From JAFAGX01 sp035624215 (lineage in GTDB: Bacteria > Acidobacteriota > Terriglobia > Terriglobales > Acidobacteriaceae), in contig DASPRY010000170.1 in assembly GCA_035624215.1 (NCBI GenBank), positions 1-64,000 on the forward strand: DNA of 64,000 nt. Reading direction: 5' to 3'. Position numbers and translations under genes: made by a program. The notes beneath the pieces are model-generated. The model did no database searches. It saw nothing but the letters and a program-made list of their open reading frames with translations, and was not told where the DNA came from. Positions 24,382 to 33,359 of this stretch are shown in pieces. Every line of letters starts with the position of its first letter. Within the stretch, counting starts at the first letter, position 1.

Positions 24382-26133
24382 ATGCGCATTCTCCGCAAGC
24401 TACAGGTTGTCTTTGCGTTCCTGCTTTCGGTTGCGATTTCGGCTTCGGGGTCTTCGCTGCCGGTTCATGCGCCTCATGCCATTGTAGTGAGTGCCCACGA
24501 ACTGGGGTCACAAGCCGGGGTGGAAATCATGCGGGCGGGCGGAAATGCCGTAGACGCAGCAGTGGCCACTGGTTTTGTCTTAGCTGTCGTCTATCCCGCG
24601 GCAGGAAATCTTGGTGGCGGTGGTTTTATGCTGGCGCGCATGGCTAATGGCAAAACCCATTTCATCGACTTTCGCGAGAAGGCTCCGGCAGCCGCCACGG
24701 CCAACATGTATCTCGACGCCCAAGGCGATGTCAGCGACGATATCTGGCTCGGATACCGGTCGATCGGGGTACCCGGGTCAGTTGCGGGGCTGGTTTATGC
24801 GGAAGCCAATTTTGGCAAGCTCACCCTGGCTGCCGTGATTGCCCCGGCCGTAAAGCTGGCGCGCGATGGTTATGCGCTGACCTGGGGAGAAGCTCGCAGC
24901 CTGCGGGAGGATAAGTATCTGGGCAAATTTCCGGAGTCGCGTCGTCTCTTTCAGCGCAATGGGAATTACTATCAGCAGGGTGAGATTTTTCGGCAGCCCG
25001 AATTGGCGCGGACTTTGGAGCGCATCGCCAGTAATCCAGATGACTTTTATCACGGCACGATGGCGCGGGAGCTCGCTGCCTCAATACAAAAAGGCGGCGG
25101 CTTGATCACAGCTGAGGATCTGGCACATTACGAAGTCAAAGAGCGATCCCCGGTCGAGGGCAGCTATCGCGGCTACCAGATCATCAGCGCGCCGCTGCCT
25201 TCTTCGGGCGGAACTGTTCTGCTTGAGATTCTCAACATTCTTGAAGGTTACGATCTCGCAAAGCTAGGCAGTCGCTCGGCGGAATCGGTCCACTTAATCA
25301 CCGAAGCTTTCAGGCGCGCATTTTATGATCGCGCCGAATTCATGGGCGATCCCGATTTCTCGAAAGTTCCCGTAGCGCAGCTCATCGATAAGCGGTACGC
25401 TGCGGCGTGGCGAGAATCGATTGATCCAGCGCATGCCAGTGTCAGCAAGGATCTGAAACGTCCCGGAATTTTCACTGAATTGGAACAATATGCGAGTGCG
25501 CATCCCGACCCCGTGCCAGTGCGCGAGTCGGCGCATACGACGCACTACTCGGTGGTCGATGCCGAGGGAAACGCTGTCGCGGTGACCTACACGTTGAACG
25601 ATTGGTTCGGATCGCGAGTCACGGCCGAAGGACTCGGTTTTCTTTTGAACGATGAAATGGACGACTTCGCGGCTAAGCCGGGCGTGCCGAACTCCGACGG
25701 GCTGGTTCAAGGGCCAGCCAACGCGATTGGTCCCGGAAAACGGCCGCTTTCATCCATGGCCCCAACCATCGTGCTCACAAATGAAAAGCCGTTTCTGGTC
25801 TTAGGTTCGCCGGGCAGTTCGCGCATCATCACCACGGTGGCCAATGTATTGATTGGTGTTATCGATTACGGAATGAACATCCAGGAAGCCGTAAACGCGC
25901 CGCGATTTCACAACCAATGGATACCCGATGTCCTTAGCCTCGAGGAGTGGTTTTCTCCTGACACTGTGAAATTGCTCGAGAAGATGGGACACACCATGCG
26001 GTTCGGCGTTGGGCAGGGGGATGACTGGCGCGGATACTGGAGCGACGCTGAGTGCATCGCCATCGATCCGAAAACCGGCGAGCGACTAGGTGCAAGTGAC
26101 AATAGGAACAACGGGAAGGCGGTCGGCTATTAG
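24382..26133 (+). CDS. ggt: Gamma-glutamyltransferase (glutathione hydrolase)
   Basis: A 583-residue gamma-glutamyltranspeptidase, a periplasmic or secreted Ntn-hydrolase that cleaves glutathione and other gamma-glutamyl compounds. A signal peptide covers about residues 1-25. The large subunit shows AGGNAVDAAVATGFVLAVVYPAAGNLGGGGFM and FREKAPAAA. Autocleavage should occur before Thr386 in AHTTHYSVVDAEGNAVAVTYTLND, which becomes the N-terminal nucleophile. The small subunit carries GKRPLSSMAPTIV and LGSPGSSRII. Length is normal. The ATG follows the basic gene by 43 bp with no strong ribosome binding site. The next gene begins directly at its stop codon, indicating tight coupling. Confidence 0.95.
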   Translation: MRILRKLQVVFAFLLSVAISASGSSLPVHAPHAIVVSAHELGSQAGVEIMRAGGNAVDAAVATGFVLAVVYPAAGNLGGGGFMLARMANGKTHFIDFREKAPAAATANMYLDAQGDVSDDIWLGYRSIGVPGSVAGLVYAEANFGKLTLAAVIAPAVKLARDGYALTWGEARSLREDKYLGKFPESRRLFQRNGNYYQQGEIFRQPELARTLERIASNPDDFYHGTMARELAASIQKGGGLITAEDLAHYEVKERSPVEGSYRGYQIISAPLPSSGGTVLLEILNILEGYDLAKLGSRSAESVHLITEAFRRAFYDRAEFMGDPDFSKVPVAQLIDKRYAAAWRESIDPAHASVSKDLKRPGIFTELEQYASAHPDPVPVRESAHTTHYSVVDAEGNAVAVTYTLNDWFGSRVTAEGLGFLLNDEMDDFAAKPGVPNSDGLVQGPANAIGPGKRPLSSMAPTIVLTNEKPFLVLGSPGSSRIITTVANVLIGVIDYGMNIQEAVNAPRFHNQWIPDVLSLEEWFSPDTVKLLEKMGHTMRFGVGQGDDWRGYWSDAECIAIDPKTGERLGASDNRNNGKAVGY

Positions 26134-26955
26134 ATGTTGAGGGCAATTTCTACCTACGTCTACGTGAAGGAGCGGCTGCATCCAGGGCTTCTCGATGGCC
26201 TGGTGCGCGGTGGCGCGCAGGCAATTGAGATTTTCGCTGCCCGGCAGCATCTCGACTATGCCAATCGCAAGCAACATGTGCGGGAAATTGCCGACTGGTT
26301 TCGCACCAGCGGAGTTCCCTTGCATTCGGTGCATGCCCCCATGTACGCGGACTATGAATGGGGCCGTACCGGCGCGCCACCGGTCAACGTCTCCTCAACC
26401 GACCGAGCACATCGAATTGAAGCCATGGACGAGATCAAACGGGCGCTGGAGATTGCCGAGCAAATTCCTTTTCACTTTCTCATCCAGCACATGGGCGTGG
26501 GCAACGAGTCATTCGACGAACGCAAGTTTGAAGCGGCGATGACCTCCATCGAACACCTGCGTGCTTTTGCCAAGCCTCTGGGTGTGCGTATCCTACTGGA
26601 AAACATCCCCAACGAAATATCCACGCCGGAAAGATTGGTGGAATTTATTCACGCGACTCACTTCGATGACCTGGGCGTCTGCTTTGATGTCGGGCATGCT
26701 CACCTCATGAGCGATGTCCCGCAGGCTTTCGCGACTCTCAAGGGCTACATACGATCTACTCACGTTCATGACAATGCCAAAGATCGTGATTCGCATCTTT
26801 GGCCGGGTAATGGCTCGATTGATTGGAAAGAGGCCATCGAGCTTCTGCGCTCGTCTCCCAACAAACCGCCGCTGCTGCTGGAAATCGAGGGAGAAGAGAA
26901 GATAAATCCAGCAGACAAAATGGGCGAAGTGTTTCAGAAGCTCGAGGCCAGTTGA
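26134..26955 (+). CDS. Sugar phosphate isomerase/epimerase-like TIM-barrel protein
   Basis: A 273-residue protein of the AP-endonuclease-2/xylose-isomerase-like TIM-barrel superfamily. Visible landmarks: AIEIFAARQHLDY, LHSVHAPMYADYEWG (metal/His region), FLIQHMGVGNE, ILLENIPNE, GVCFDVGHAHLM and THVHDNAKDRDSHLWPGNGSIDW. Histidines, Glu and Asp in these strands form the usual divalent-metal site. The substrate cannot be read from the sequence; the superfamily includes sugar epimerases, inosose dehydratases and endonuclease IV. Its ATG directly abuts the ggt stop, so it is translated with ggt. Confidence 0.82.
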   Translation: MLRAISTYVYVKERLHPGLLDGLVRGGAQAIEIFAARQHLDYANRKQHVREIADWFRTSGVPLHSVHAPMYADYEWGRTGAPPVNVSSTDRAHRIEAMDEIKRALEIAEQIPFHFLIQHMGVGNESFDERKFEAAMTSIEHLRAFAKPLGVRILLENIPNEISTPERLVEFIHATHFDDLGVCFDVGHAHLMSDVPQAFATLKGYIRSTHVHDNAKDRDSHLWPGNGSIDWKEAIELLRSSPNKPPLLLEIEGEEKINPADKMGEVFQKLEAS

Positions 26956-26966
26956 GAGCAGACGCA

Positions 26967-26995
26967 ATTTGCAATTTCCAGTTGCGATTGCAAAT
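26967..26995. repeat. Inverted repeat in the asnS leader
   Basis: ATTTGCAAT (26967-26975) and ATTGCAAAT (26987-26995) are perfect 9-bp inverted repeats around an 11-nt loop. They end 24 bp before the asnS ATG and could be a leader hairpin or a repressor site. GCAATTTGCAATTT-type phrases also occur as dispersed intergenic sequence, so chance or a relic repeat is possible. Confidence 0.35.
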
Positions 26996-27018
26996 CGGCG
27001 GCTTGGAAATCCACAAGC

Positions 27019-28344
27019 ATGGCGTTCCCCGTAAGCACCATCTCCGACATTGGTAAACACGATGGCCAAAGTGTCACCATTCGCGGATGGCTTTATAACC
27101 TGCGTGAAAGCGGCAAGCTGCTGTTTCCAATTTTTCGCGACGGCACTGGAATCATCCAGGGAGTGGTCGCAAAAAACGCAGTTCCTGCCGAGATATTTGA
27201 TTCCGTGAAGGCTTTGACCCAGGAGTCCAGCGTCATCGTCGAGGGTAAAGTTCGCGCCGACAAGCGGGCGCCTGGTGGCTATGAGCTGGATGTTTCGAAT
27301 GTGCAGGTGCTGCAGCGCGTCTCCGAGAATGATCCTTATCCGATCTCACTCAAAGAGCACGGCGTGGATTTTCTAATGGAGCATCGCCATCTCTGGGTGC
27401 GCTCTCCTCGCCAGGCGGCCATTCTGCGTGTGCGAGCCGAAATCATCAAAGCGGCGCGCGATTTTTTTGATGAGCGCGGCTTCGTTCTCACCGATCCTCC
27501 TATTCTTACCCCGGCAGCGTGCGAAGGCACAACCACGCTTTTCCCCGTCGATTATTTCGACGAGCAGGCGTTTCTGACACAGTCCGGACAGCTTTACATC
27601 GAAGCCACTGCCATGGCGCTGGGCAAGGTGTATTCGTTCGGACCCACGTTCCGGGCGGAGAAATCGAAAACCCGGCGGCATTTAACCGAATTCTGGATGG
27701 TCGAGCCGGAGATCGCATTCGCCACTCTCGACGATCTCATGGAACTTGCTGAAACCTTCATCAGTTACTTAGTTAAGCGCTGCCTGGACAGACGCGGCGC
27801 CGACCTGCAAGTTATCGGCCGCGACTTATCCAAGTTGGAGAAAGTGCAGGTTCCCTTTCCTCGCATCAGCTACGATGAAGCCGTGAAACTGTTGCAAGAG
27901 GGTCATGCCAAGGGCGCATTGGAAAATAATTTTGAATGGGGCGGAGATTTAGGTTCGCCCGACGAAACCTACACCTCTTCGCAATTTGAACGGCCTGTGA
28001 TGGTTCACCGCTATCCGGCCAAGGTGAAGGCATTCTATATGGAACCGGATCCGCAGCGTCCGGAACTGGCGCTGTGCGTGGATGTGCTGGCTCCGGAGGG
28101 ATACGGTGAGATCATCGGCGGCTCGCAACGTACCGCTTCGTATGACTTGCTGGTACAACGCATTCACGAGCACGGTTTGCCGGAAGAGGCTTTTAAGTGG
28201 TATCTGGATTTGCGGAAGTACGGAAGCGTACCGCACTCCGGATTCGGCATGGGAATTGAACGGGCCGTAGCCTGGATTTGCGGTCTGGAACATGTGCGTG
28301 AGACCATTCCGTTTCCGCGAATGCTGTACCGGCTTTATCCGTAA
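27019..28344 (+). CDS. asnS: Asparaginyl-tRNA synthetase
   Basis: A 441-residue class IIb aminoacyl-tRNA synthetase that charges tRNA-Asn. The N-terminal OB-fold anticodon domain (about 1-105) has VTIRGWLYNLRESGKLLFPIFRDGTG. The catalytic core shows motif 2, FGPTFRAEKSKTRRHLTEFWMVEPE, and motif 3, HSGFGMGIERAVAWICGL, with GSQRTASYDLL before it. The Asn-type hallmark is the segment EHRHLWVRSPRQAAILRVR together with PILTPAACEGTTTLFPVDYF. Some 20 residues shorter than E. coli AsnRS (466). Presence of a discriminating AsnRS means Asn-tRNA need not rely only on amidotransferase. It follows the isomerase gene by 63 bp. Confidence 0.95.
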   Translation: MAFPVSTISDIGKHDGQSVTIRGWLYNLRESGKLLFPIFRDGTGIIQGVVAKNAVPAEIFDSVKALTQESSVIVEGKVRADKRAPGGYELDVSNVQVLQRVSENDPYPISLKEHGVDFLMEHRHLWVRSPRQAAILRVRAEIIKAARDFFDERGFVLTDPPILTPAACEGTTTLFPVDYFDEQAFLTQSGQLYIEATAMALGKVYSFGPTFRAEKSKTRRHLTEFWMVEPEIAFATLDDLMELAETFISYLVKRCLDRRGADLQVIGRDLSKLEKVQVPFPRISYDEAVKLLQEGHAKGALENNFEWGGDLGSPDETYTSSQFERPVMVHRYPAKVKAFYMEPDPQRPELALCVDVLAPEGYGEIIGGSQRTASYDLLVQRIHEHGLPEEAFKWYLDLRKYGSVPHSGFGMGIERAVAWICGLEHVRETIPFPRMLYRLYP

Positions 28345-28362
28345 GCTTTGAGATCCCGAATT

Positions 28363-29304
28363 ATGAGCACAAGCGCCCCATCCACGTCGATTACTCCCAG
28401 AAAAATCCGTGTGATTGGCGTCCCTCTGGACCTGGGACAATCGCGTCGCGGGGTTGATATGGGCCCGTCGGCGGTGCGCGTGGCTGGGCTGGAAGCGCGG
28501 CTGGAGGCTTTGGGACATGTTGTTGAAGATGGCGGGAACGTTGCGGTCGCTATTCCCGAACAGAAAAAGGAAGGTCACGCCAACGCAAAATATCTGAAAG
28601 AAATTACCGCAACTTGTACTAAACATGCCGAGCTGGTTCTGAAAACGCTTGAGGCTGGCATCGTGCCGCTTTGTTTAGGTGGCGATCATTCCATGGGAGC
28701 GGGCACCGTCGCCGGGGTTGCGGAATTTTATCGTCGCCAGAACCAAAAGATCGGTCTCATCTGGATCGACGCCCACACCGACATCAACACGCCTGACAGT
28801 TCTCCCAGCGGCAATGTTCATGGCATGGCCCTGGCGGCAATTATGGGCCTGGGGCCGCCCGAACTGGCCAACATCTTCAATTTCTCTCCTAAGGTGCGGC
28901 CCGAAAACTGTGTGCTGGTGGGCGTGCGTGATATTGATGCGATCGAAAAAGCCCACGTTCATCGCGCCGGTATTGAGGTCCTGACGATGCGCGACATTGA
29001 TGAGCGCGGAATGCGAACCGTGATGGAAGAAGCTTTGCGCATGGCCGGACGGGGCACCGCCGGCTACCACGTTTCTCTGGATATGGACTGGGTAGATCCC
29101 GAGGATGCGCCCGGCGTGGGAACCCCGGTCCGTGGCGGCGCCACTTATCGCGAAGCTCACCTGGCGATGGAGATCATTGCCGACCACGGCCGCATGTTGA
29201 GTATGGAAATTGTTGAAGTGAACCCGGTCATCGACGAGCACAATCGCACGGCGGACTTGGCCGTCGAACTGGCGCTCTCAGCATTTGGAAAGAAGATCCT
29301 TTAG
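28363..29304 (+). CDS. rocF: Arginase
   Basis: A 313-residue arginase of the ureohydrolase family, hydrolysing arginine to ornithine and urea with two Mn ions. The metal motifs are complete: GGDHSMG, DAHTDINTP and SLDMDWVDPEDAPGVGTPVRGG, then the end segment MEIVEVNPVIDEHNRTADLAVEL, with PLDLGQSRRGVDMGPSAVR at the N terminus as in Bacillus arginases. That N-terminal signature favours arginase over agmatinase. I use ATG 28363; TTG 28348, four bases after the asnS stop, is an alternative. The first 12 residues are a polar extension. It is in a same-strand run with asnS. Confidence 0.9.
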   Translation: MSTSAPSTSITPRKIRVIGVPLDLGQSRRGVDMGPSAVRVAGLEARLEALGHVVEDGGNVAVAIPEQKKEGHANAKYLKEITATCTKHAELVLKTLEAGIVPLCLGGDHSMGAGTVAGVAEFYRRQNQKIGLIWIDAHTDINTPDSSPSGNVHGMALAAIMGLGPPELANIFNFSPKVRPENCVLVGVRDIDAIEKAHVHRAGIEVLTMRDIDERGMRTVMEEALRMAGRGTAGYHVSLDMDWVDPEDAPGVGTPVRGGATYREAHLAMEIIADHGRMLSMEIVEVNPVIDEHNRTADLAVELALSAFGKKIL

Positions 29305-29402
29305 TCCGTGGCCGCGGCACCATCCGTCGGAGCAATCCGATTCCTGCTGCTAACCAAGGCTCTCCCGGCGGCGTTCCAGAAAATTCGCTCTCCCCTGCAA
29401 GC

Positions 29403-29408
29403 TATAAT
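29403..29408 (+). promoter_or_regulatory. Candidate -10 box upstream of the MacA-like gene
   Basis: The 291-bp gap between the arginase gene and the MacA-like gene holds a perfect TATAAT (29403-29408), but no good -35 box at 16-18 nt. The rest of the gap has no gene that I recognise. The distance to the ATG (about 190 bp) would leave a long leader. Confidence 0.3.
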
Positions 29409-29595
29409 CGAGAGTACGGCAGTCAAAACCCCGGGCTGCGAAAGGGTTGTCCGATGGGAGGTCTCAGGGAACTTTTCCGACAAGAGACCCGTACCTAAGG
29501 CTGTAGTCCTTCTTTTATCTCCGAGGAGACTATCGCCACAGCGAGCCTGCAAGAAAGCCATCTGAACCTAGCGTTGGCGGATCGAGTTGGAGGCA

Positions 29596-30975
29596 ATGAG
29601 TACCTGGAGAAAGTTGGCGGTGGGAACAGGGGCAGCAGTGCTCCTGTCCACCATCGTGGGCTTCGCCATCTATCAAAGCCGCAAGAATGTGGTGACGGTG
29701 CAGACGGCGAAGGCACAGCGCCAGGATTTGGCGTCCGTCGTAAGCGCTTCAGGGGAAATCAAGCCAAAGACTTACGTCAACATCGGGGCAAATGCGTTCG
29801 GCAAGATCACCCATCTCTACGTAAAGGAGGGTGACCGGGTGAAGAAAGGCCAGATGCTAGCGCAATTAGAAAATGTGCAGCCAGAAGCCGATCTGGAAGC
29901 CATGCAAGCGACGCTTCAAGCTGCGCGCACCGATGCGGTGGCGGCCGAAGCTGCTCTGAACACCGCCCTGGCTGACCTCAATCGTGCCAAGTCGGACGCG
30001 GAACGATCCGAACTCGACTGGGGCCGTGCGCAGGGGCTGTACAAGGACGCGCTGATTGCAAAACAGGAATACGACAGCCAGAACGCCGCGCATCAGACTG
30101 CTGTCGCCGGATTAGCCCAGGCACAAGCCCGGGTGGCACAAGCCAAGGCCCAGAAAGAATCCGCCGATCGGCGGATTACACAGGCAGGCGCCAATTTGAC
30201 CCATGCAGCTGACGTACTCAAGAAAACCACGTACCCCGCTCCATTTGATGGGGTGATCACCAGCGTTCCAGTCCGCGAAGGAGAAACCGTCGTCATCGGG
30301 ATTCAGAATTCTCCCGGAAGTGTGTTGATGACGCTCGCCGACATGTCGGTGATCACCGCTGAAGTCAGAGTCGACGAGACTGACATCGTGAGTGTGCAGT
30401 TGGGACAGCCTGCCGAAGTGAGTATTGACGCGATTCCCCGAAAAAGTTTCAAGGCTGTGGTCACAGAAATCGGTAATAATGCCATGGTGCGCTCGACCGG
30501 TGTATCGACTTCCCAGCAAACTACCGGCAGCCAGGAGGCCAAGGATTTCAAAGTGGTGGTCACCTTGCAGGATCCACCGCCAGATTTGCGCCCGGGTCTT
30601 TCGGCCACTGCCAAGGTCACGACGGCAACACGCAGCCAGGTGTTAACGATTCCGATTCAGGCGCTGGCGGTGCGCCGCCAGGAAGACCTTGTTCCGAAAA
30701 ACGAAAAAGACTCGGTCGAGGCCGCTATACCGCAAAAATCGCTGTCTAATCCCAAGGAAGAACTTGAGGGCGTGTTCGTCATTCGCAATCGGAAGGCGGA
30801 GTTTGTGCCGGTAGAAACGGGCATCGCCGGCACCACGGATATTGAGATTCTGAAAGGACTTAACAGCGGCGACGAGATTGTGACCGGGAGTTACAAAGTT
30901 CTGCGCACGCTGCGTCCCGGTGCCGACGTAAAAGTGGATAACTCGGCACCCAAGAAGGAAGAAGAGCAGACCTGA
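29596..30975 (+). CDS. MacA/HlyD-type periplasmic adaptor protein
   Basis: A 459-residue membrane-fusion protein of efflux systems. One N-terminal helix (about 8-28) anchors it. The half lipoyl motif GKITHLYVKEGDRVKKGQMLAQL lies at about 72-95. A helical hairpin of Ala/Gln-rich coiled coil spans about 105-205 (AALNTALADLNRAKSDAERSE and AQARVAQAKAQKESADRRI). The second lipoyl half (TYPAPFDGVITSVPVREGETV) and beta-barrel and membrane-proximal domains follow. MacA-like proteins link an inner-membrane transporter to an outer-membrane duct. ATG 29596 has GGAGG only two bases before it; TTG 29587 is the alternative. An ABC ATPase gene follows on the same strand, making an ABC-type (MacAB-like) pump more likely than an RND pump. 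Confidence 0.88.
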   Translation: MSTWRKLAVGTGAAVLLSTIVGFAIYQSRKNVVTVQTAKAQRQDLASVVSASGEIKPKTYVNIGANAFGKITHLYVKEGDRVKKGQMLAQLENVQPEADLEAMQATLQAARTDAVAAEAALNTALADLNRAKSDAERSELDWGRAQGLYKDALIAKQEYDSQNAAHQTAVAGLAQAQARVAQAKAQKESADRRITQAGANLTHAADVLKKTTYPAPFDGVITSVPVREGETVVIGIQNSPGSVLMTLADMSVITAEVRVDETDIVSVQLGQPAEVSIDAIPRKSFKAVVTEIGNNAMVRSTGVSTSQQTTGSQEAKDFKVVVTLQDPPPDLRPGLSATAKVTTATRSQVLTIPIQALAVRRQEDLVPKNEKDSVEAAIPQKSLSNPKEELEGVFVIRNRKAEFVPVETGIAGTTDIEILKGLNSGDEIVTGSYKVLRTLRPGADVKVDNSAPKKEEEQT

Positions 30976-31083
30976 GTGTAACGTTCGTGGGGCTGGTTCG
31001 TCCAAACGGAGAGCTGGCCTTGCGGGGAGTAACTGAGAACGCTGGAGAGCGTGCAGGTGGCCGCAGACAACCAGGAGAAAAGG

Positions 31084-31827
31084 ATGGCAACCGCTGAAAT
31101 CATCAACTTTTCGCGAGCCCAGGGCTCGGCAGCCCCGGATTCCTCCATGATCAGCACCGTTGATCTGTGGAAGACCTATGACATGGGTTCGGAGCAGCAG
31201 GTGCACGCCCTGCGTGGCATAAATCTTCAAATCCGCCGCAACGAATATGTGGCGATCATGGGTCCGTCCGGTTCCGGCAAGTCGACGCTGATGAATTTGA
31301 TCGGTTGCCTCGATACTCCCAGCAAGGGCCAGTACTGGCTGAATGGCCAACTGGTAAGCGAATTGGATGACGATGAGCTGGCGCGCATTCGCAATAAAGA
31401 GATCGGCTTTGTATTTCAGACTTTTAATCTTCTGGCTCGCGCCACGGCCTTGCACAACGTAGAGTTGCCTCTGATCTATGCAGGTGTGCATTCAGAACAG
31501 CGGGCTGAACGCGCCAGGGAAGCGTTGACTGCCGTCGGCATGGCAGAGCGCATGATGCATAAACCCAACGAACTCTCCGGCGGACAGCGGCAAAGAGTGG
31601 CCATCGCGCGCGCGCTGGTGAATCATCCCTCAATCATTCTTGCTGACGAGCCAACTGGAAACCTGGATTCGCAAACCGGGACTGAGATTATGGCGTTATT
31701 CCATCGTTTGCATACTCAGGGCAACACTATTGTGCTGGTCACGCACGAGCACGATATTGCCGAATACGCGCACCGCATCATCCATATCAAAGATGGCGTT
31801 GTCGAAAGAGATGAAGTGAAGAAGTGA
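31084..31827 (+). CDS. MacB/LolD-type ABC transporter ATP-binding protein
   Basis: A 247-residue ABC ATPase. Walker A is GPSGSGKST, the Q loop is FVFQTFNLL, the signature is LSGGQRQRVAIARAL, Walker B is IILADEPTGNLDS and the switch histidine is in VTHEHDIAEYAHR. FQTFNLLARATALHNVELPLIYAG and PTGNLDSQTG are typical of the MacB/LolD/FtsE group that drives mechanotransmission-type permeases. The start is fixed by AGGAG (31073-31077) six bases before ATG 31084. It probably pairs with the adaptor encoded 108 bp upstream. No permease gene is present: the next gene is convergent and unrelated. Confidence 0.92.
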   Translation: MATAEIINFSRAQGSAAPDSSMISTVDLWKTYDMGSEQQVHALRGINLQIRRNEYVAIMGPSGSGKSTLMNLIGCLDTPSKGQYWLNGQLVSELDDDELARIRNKEIGFVFQTFNLLARATALHNVELPLIYAGVHSEQRAERAREALTAVGMAERMMHKPNELSGGQRQRVAIARALVNHPSIILADEPTGNLDSQTGTEIMALFHRLHTQGNTIVLVTHEHDIAEYAHRIIHIKDGVVERDEVKK

Positions 31828-31851
31828 TCGCGGAACAGGGCGCAGGCGCGG

Positions 31852-33357
31852 TTATTTCTTCAGCGACGCATTTTTGAAGCTTCCCGCGCAGTTGGGATCT
31901 TCATAGCATTTCCGAAGCGCGGGAACTACCATCGCCTGTTCCAAAGTCGGATCGTTCAGGTTAGCCAAAGTTTCACTGACACGCTTCGCTTCCGTCCCAT
32001 ATCCAACTTTCTCGTACGCAGCCACGAGCAGCTTTAACGATAAAGGATTGTTGATGTCCTCTTCCAAGTGAGACATGGCTTCGTTGTATTTGCCTTCGGC
32101 GAATAAGTCGGCACCGGCGGCACCGTGATAAGCACTTTCGCTTATCTTGTCGTTCGAAGTTTGGGCCAGCTCGACCAGGTGTTTCAGCGCCGCCGACGCG
32201 GCCTTCACGTCTCCCGCCCTTAGAGCAGCTTCAACGCGGGCGCGAAGAATTTGTGCGATTTCCTGGTGAATGGCAGATGGCATCGCATTTCGGCGATGGC
32301 GGGCTGCGGTTTCAGCTTTGCCCAGGAGGCGCATCGCCTCTTTGGGGTCCGACTGATACATGGCCATTTGGCGATAGATGTCAGCTTCCACCTGGCTCAT
32401 TGACTTGACATGCGCCTCATCGGCAATGACCTGGAAGGCGCGGTCGGCTGCCGGGTAATTTCCCTCTCGAACAAATGTCGTCGCCTCCCTGGTTTGCCAT
32501 TGCACTCGATGAAGTTCGGGCACAGAAGGAAATTTTTCAAATGCCGCACGGTATTCTTCGCGGGCACGGACCTGATCGCCCATCAGCGAATAGGTGTCGG
32601 CAATTCCGAACTGCGATGAGTAGAATTGCGGATCAATCGCTAGTGCTGCCCGGTAGTGCCGGATGGCTTGTTCGAAGTGGCCGGCCATGCGCAGAATCTC
32701 CGCGTACGAGTCCTGCGGATTGGGATCCTGCGGCAGCGCTGCCACATACTTCTCCATGAGGGCGAACGCGCGGTCGAACTGCCGCATGTAGGCGTAGGTA
32801 TAGGCGGTGTTGTTCATCAGTCCGGGAGAATCCGTGATGCCGGAGCGCTCAAAAACGGCGACGGCGCGCTCATATTGTGTTTGTTGGGTGAGCCACCAGT
32901 TCGCCAGAAACACAACCCATCTGTCGTGGGGGTACCGTCTGAGCACTTCATTCATATCGGTAATTGCCGGAATAAGTTTGTGGTCCGCAGCGTTCTGAAA
33001 CCACTCAATCACGAGGCGCTCGGCCGGACTGGCGTGAGTGCGGGTGGCAAAGGCTTTCTGCTGTTCGCGCACTTGCTCACCAGGATCCAGGCTGCATTGC
33101 GATAGCAACACGTGACCAAAAGCGAAGTCAGGATCAATTTTCAGGGCTTTGCGCAGGACCTCATCCGCCGCTTCCGTTTGCACCTCATCAAGGTTGAGGC
33201 GCCAGACTTCGTCCAGCATACGACGCACTTGCGCCGACTTGGTGGTAAGCGGCAAAGCGCCCTTTTGTGAACTGTCTTTGGTTACCGCACCTGCCGTGGC
33301 AGCCACCAAACAAATGCCGATGACAGAAACTCTGCGCAACATCGTTCCCAAGATCAT
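31852..33357 (-). CDS. Exported TPR-repeat protein
   Basis: A 501-residue protein with an N-terminal signal peptide (LRRVSVIGICLVAATAGAV) and a mostly helical body with several tetratricopeptide repeats. Examples are VLRKALKIDPDFAFGHVLLSQCSLDPG, YAEILRMAGHFEQAIRHYRAALAIDPQFYSSQFGIADTYSLMG and ALMEKYVAALPQDPNPQDSY. It is probably a periplasmic protein-interaction scaffold; no enzymatic motif is seen. Its ATG follows the TAG of the small binding-protein gene by two bases (TAGTCATG) and is preceded by AAGGGA, so the two genes form an operon. It converges on the ABC ATPase gene with 24 bp between stops. Confidence 0.82.
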   Translation of the reverse strand: MILGTMLRRVSVIGICLVAATAGAVTKDSSQKGALPLTTKSAQVRRMLDEVWRLNLDEVQTEAADEVLRKALKIDPDFAFGHVLLSQCSLDPGEQVREQQKAFATRTHASPAERLVIEWFQNAADHKLIPAITDMNEVLRRYPHDRWVVFLANWWLTQQTQYERAVAVFERSGITDSPGLMNNTAYTYAYMRQFDRAFALMEKYVAALPQDPNPQDSYAEILRMAGHFEQAIRHYRAALAIDPQFYSSQFGIADTYSLMGDQVRAREEYRAAFEKFPSVPELHRVQWQTREATTFVREGNYPAADRAFQVIADEAHVKSMSQVEADIYRQMAMYQSDPKEAMRLLGKAETAARHRRNAMPSAIHQEIAQILRARVEAALRAGDVKAASAALKHLVELAQTSNDKISESAYHGAAGADLFAEGKYNEAMSHLEEDINNPLSLKLLVAAYEKVGYGTEAKRVSETLANLNDPTLEQAMVVPALRKCYEDPNCAGSFKNASLKK

Positions 33358-33359
33358 GA

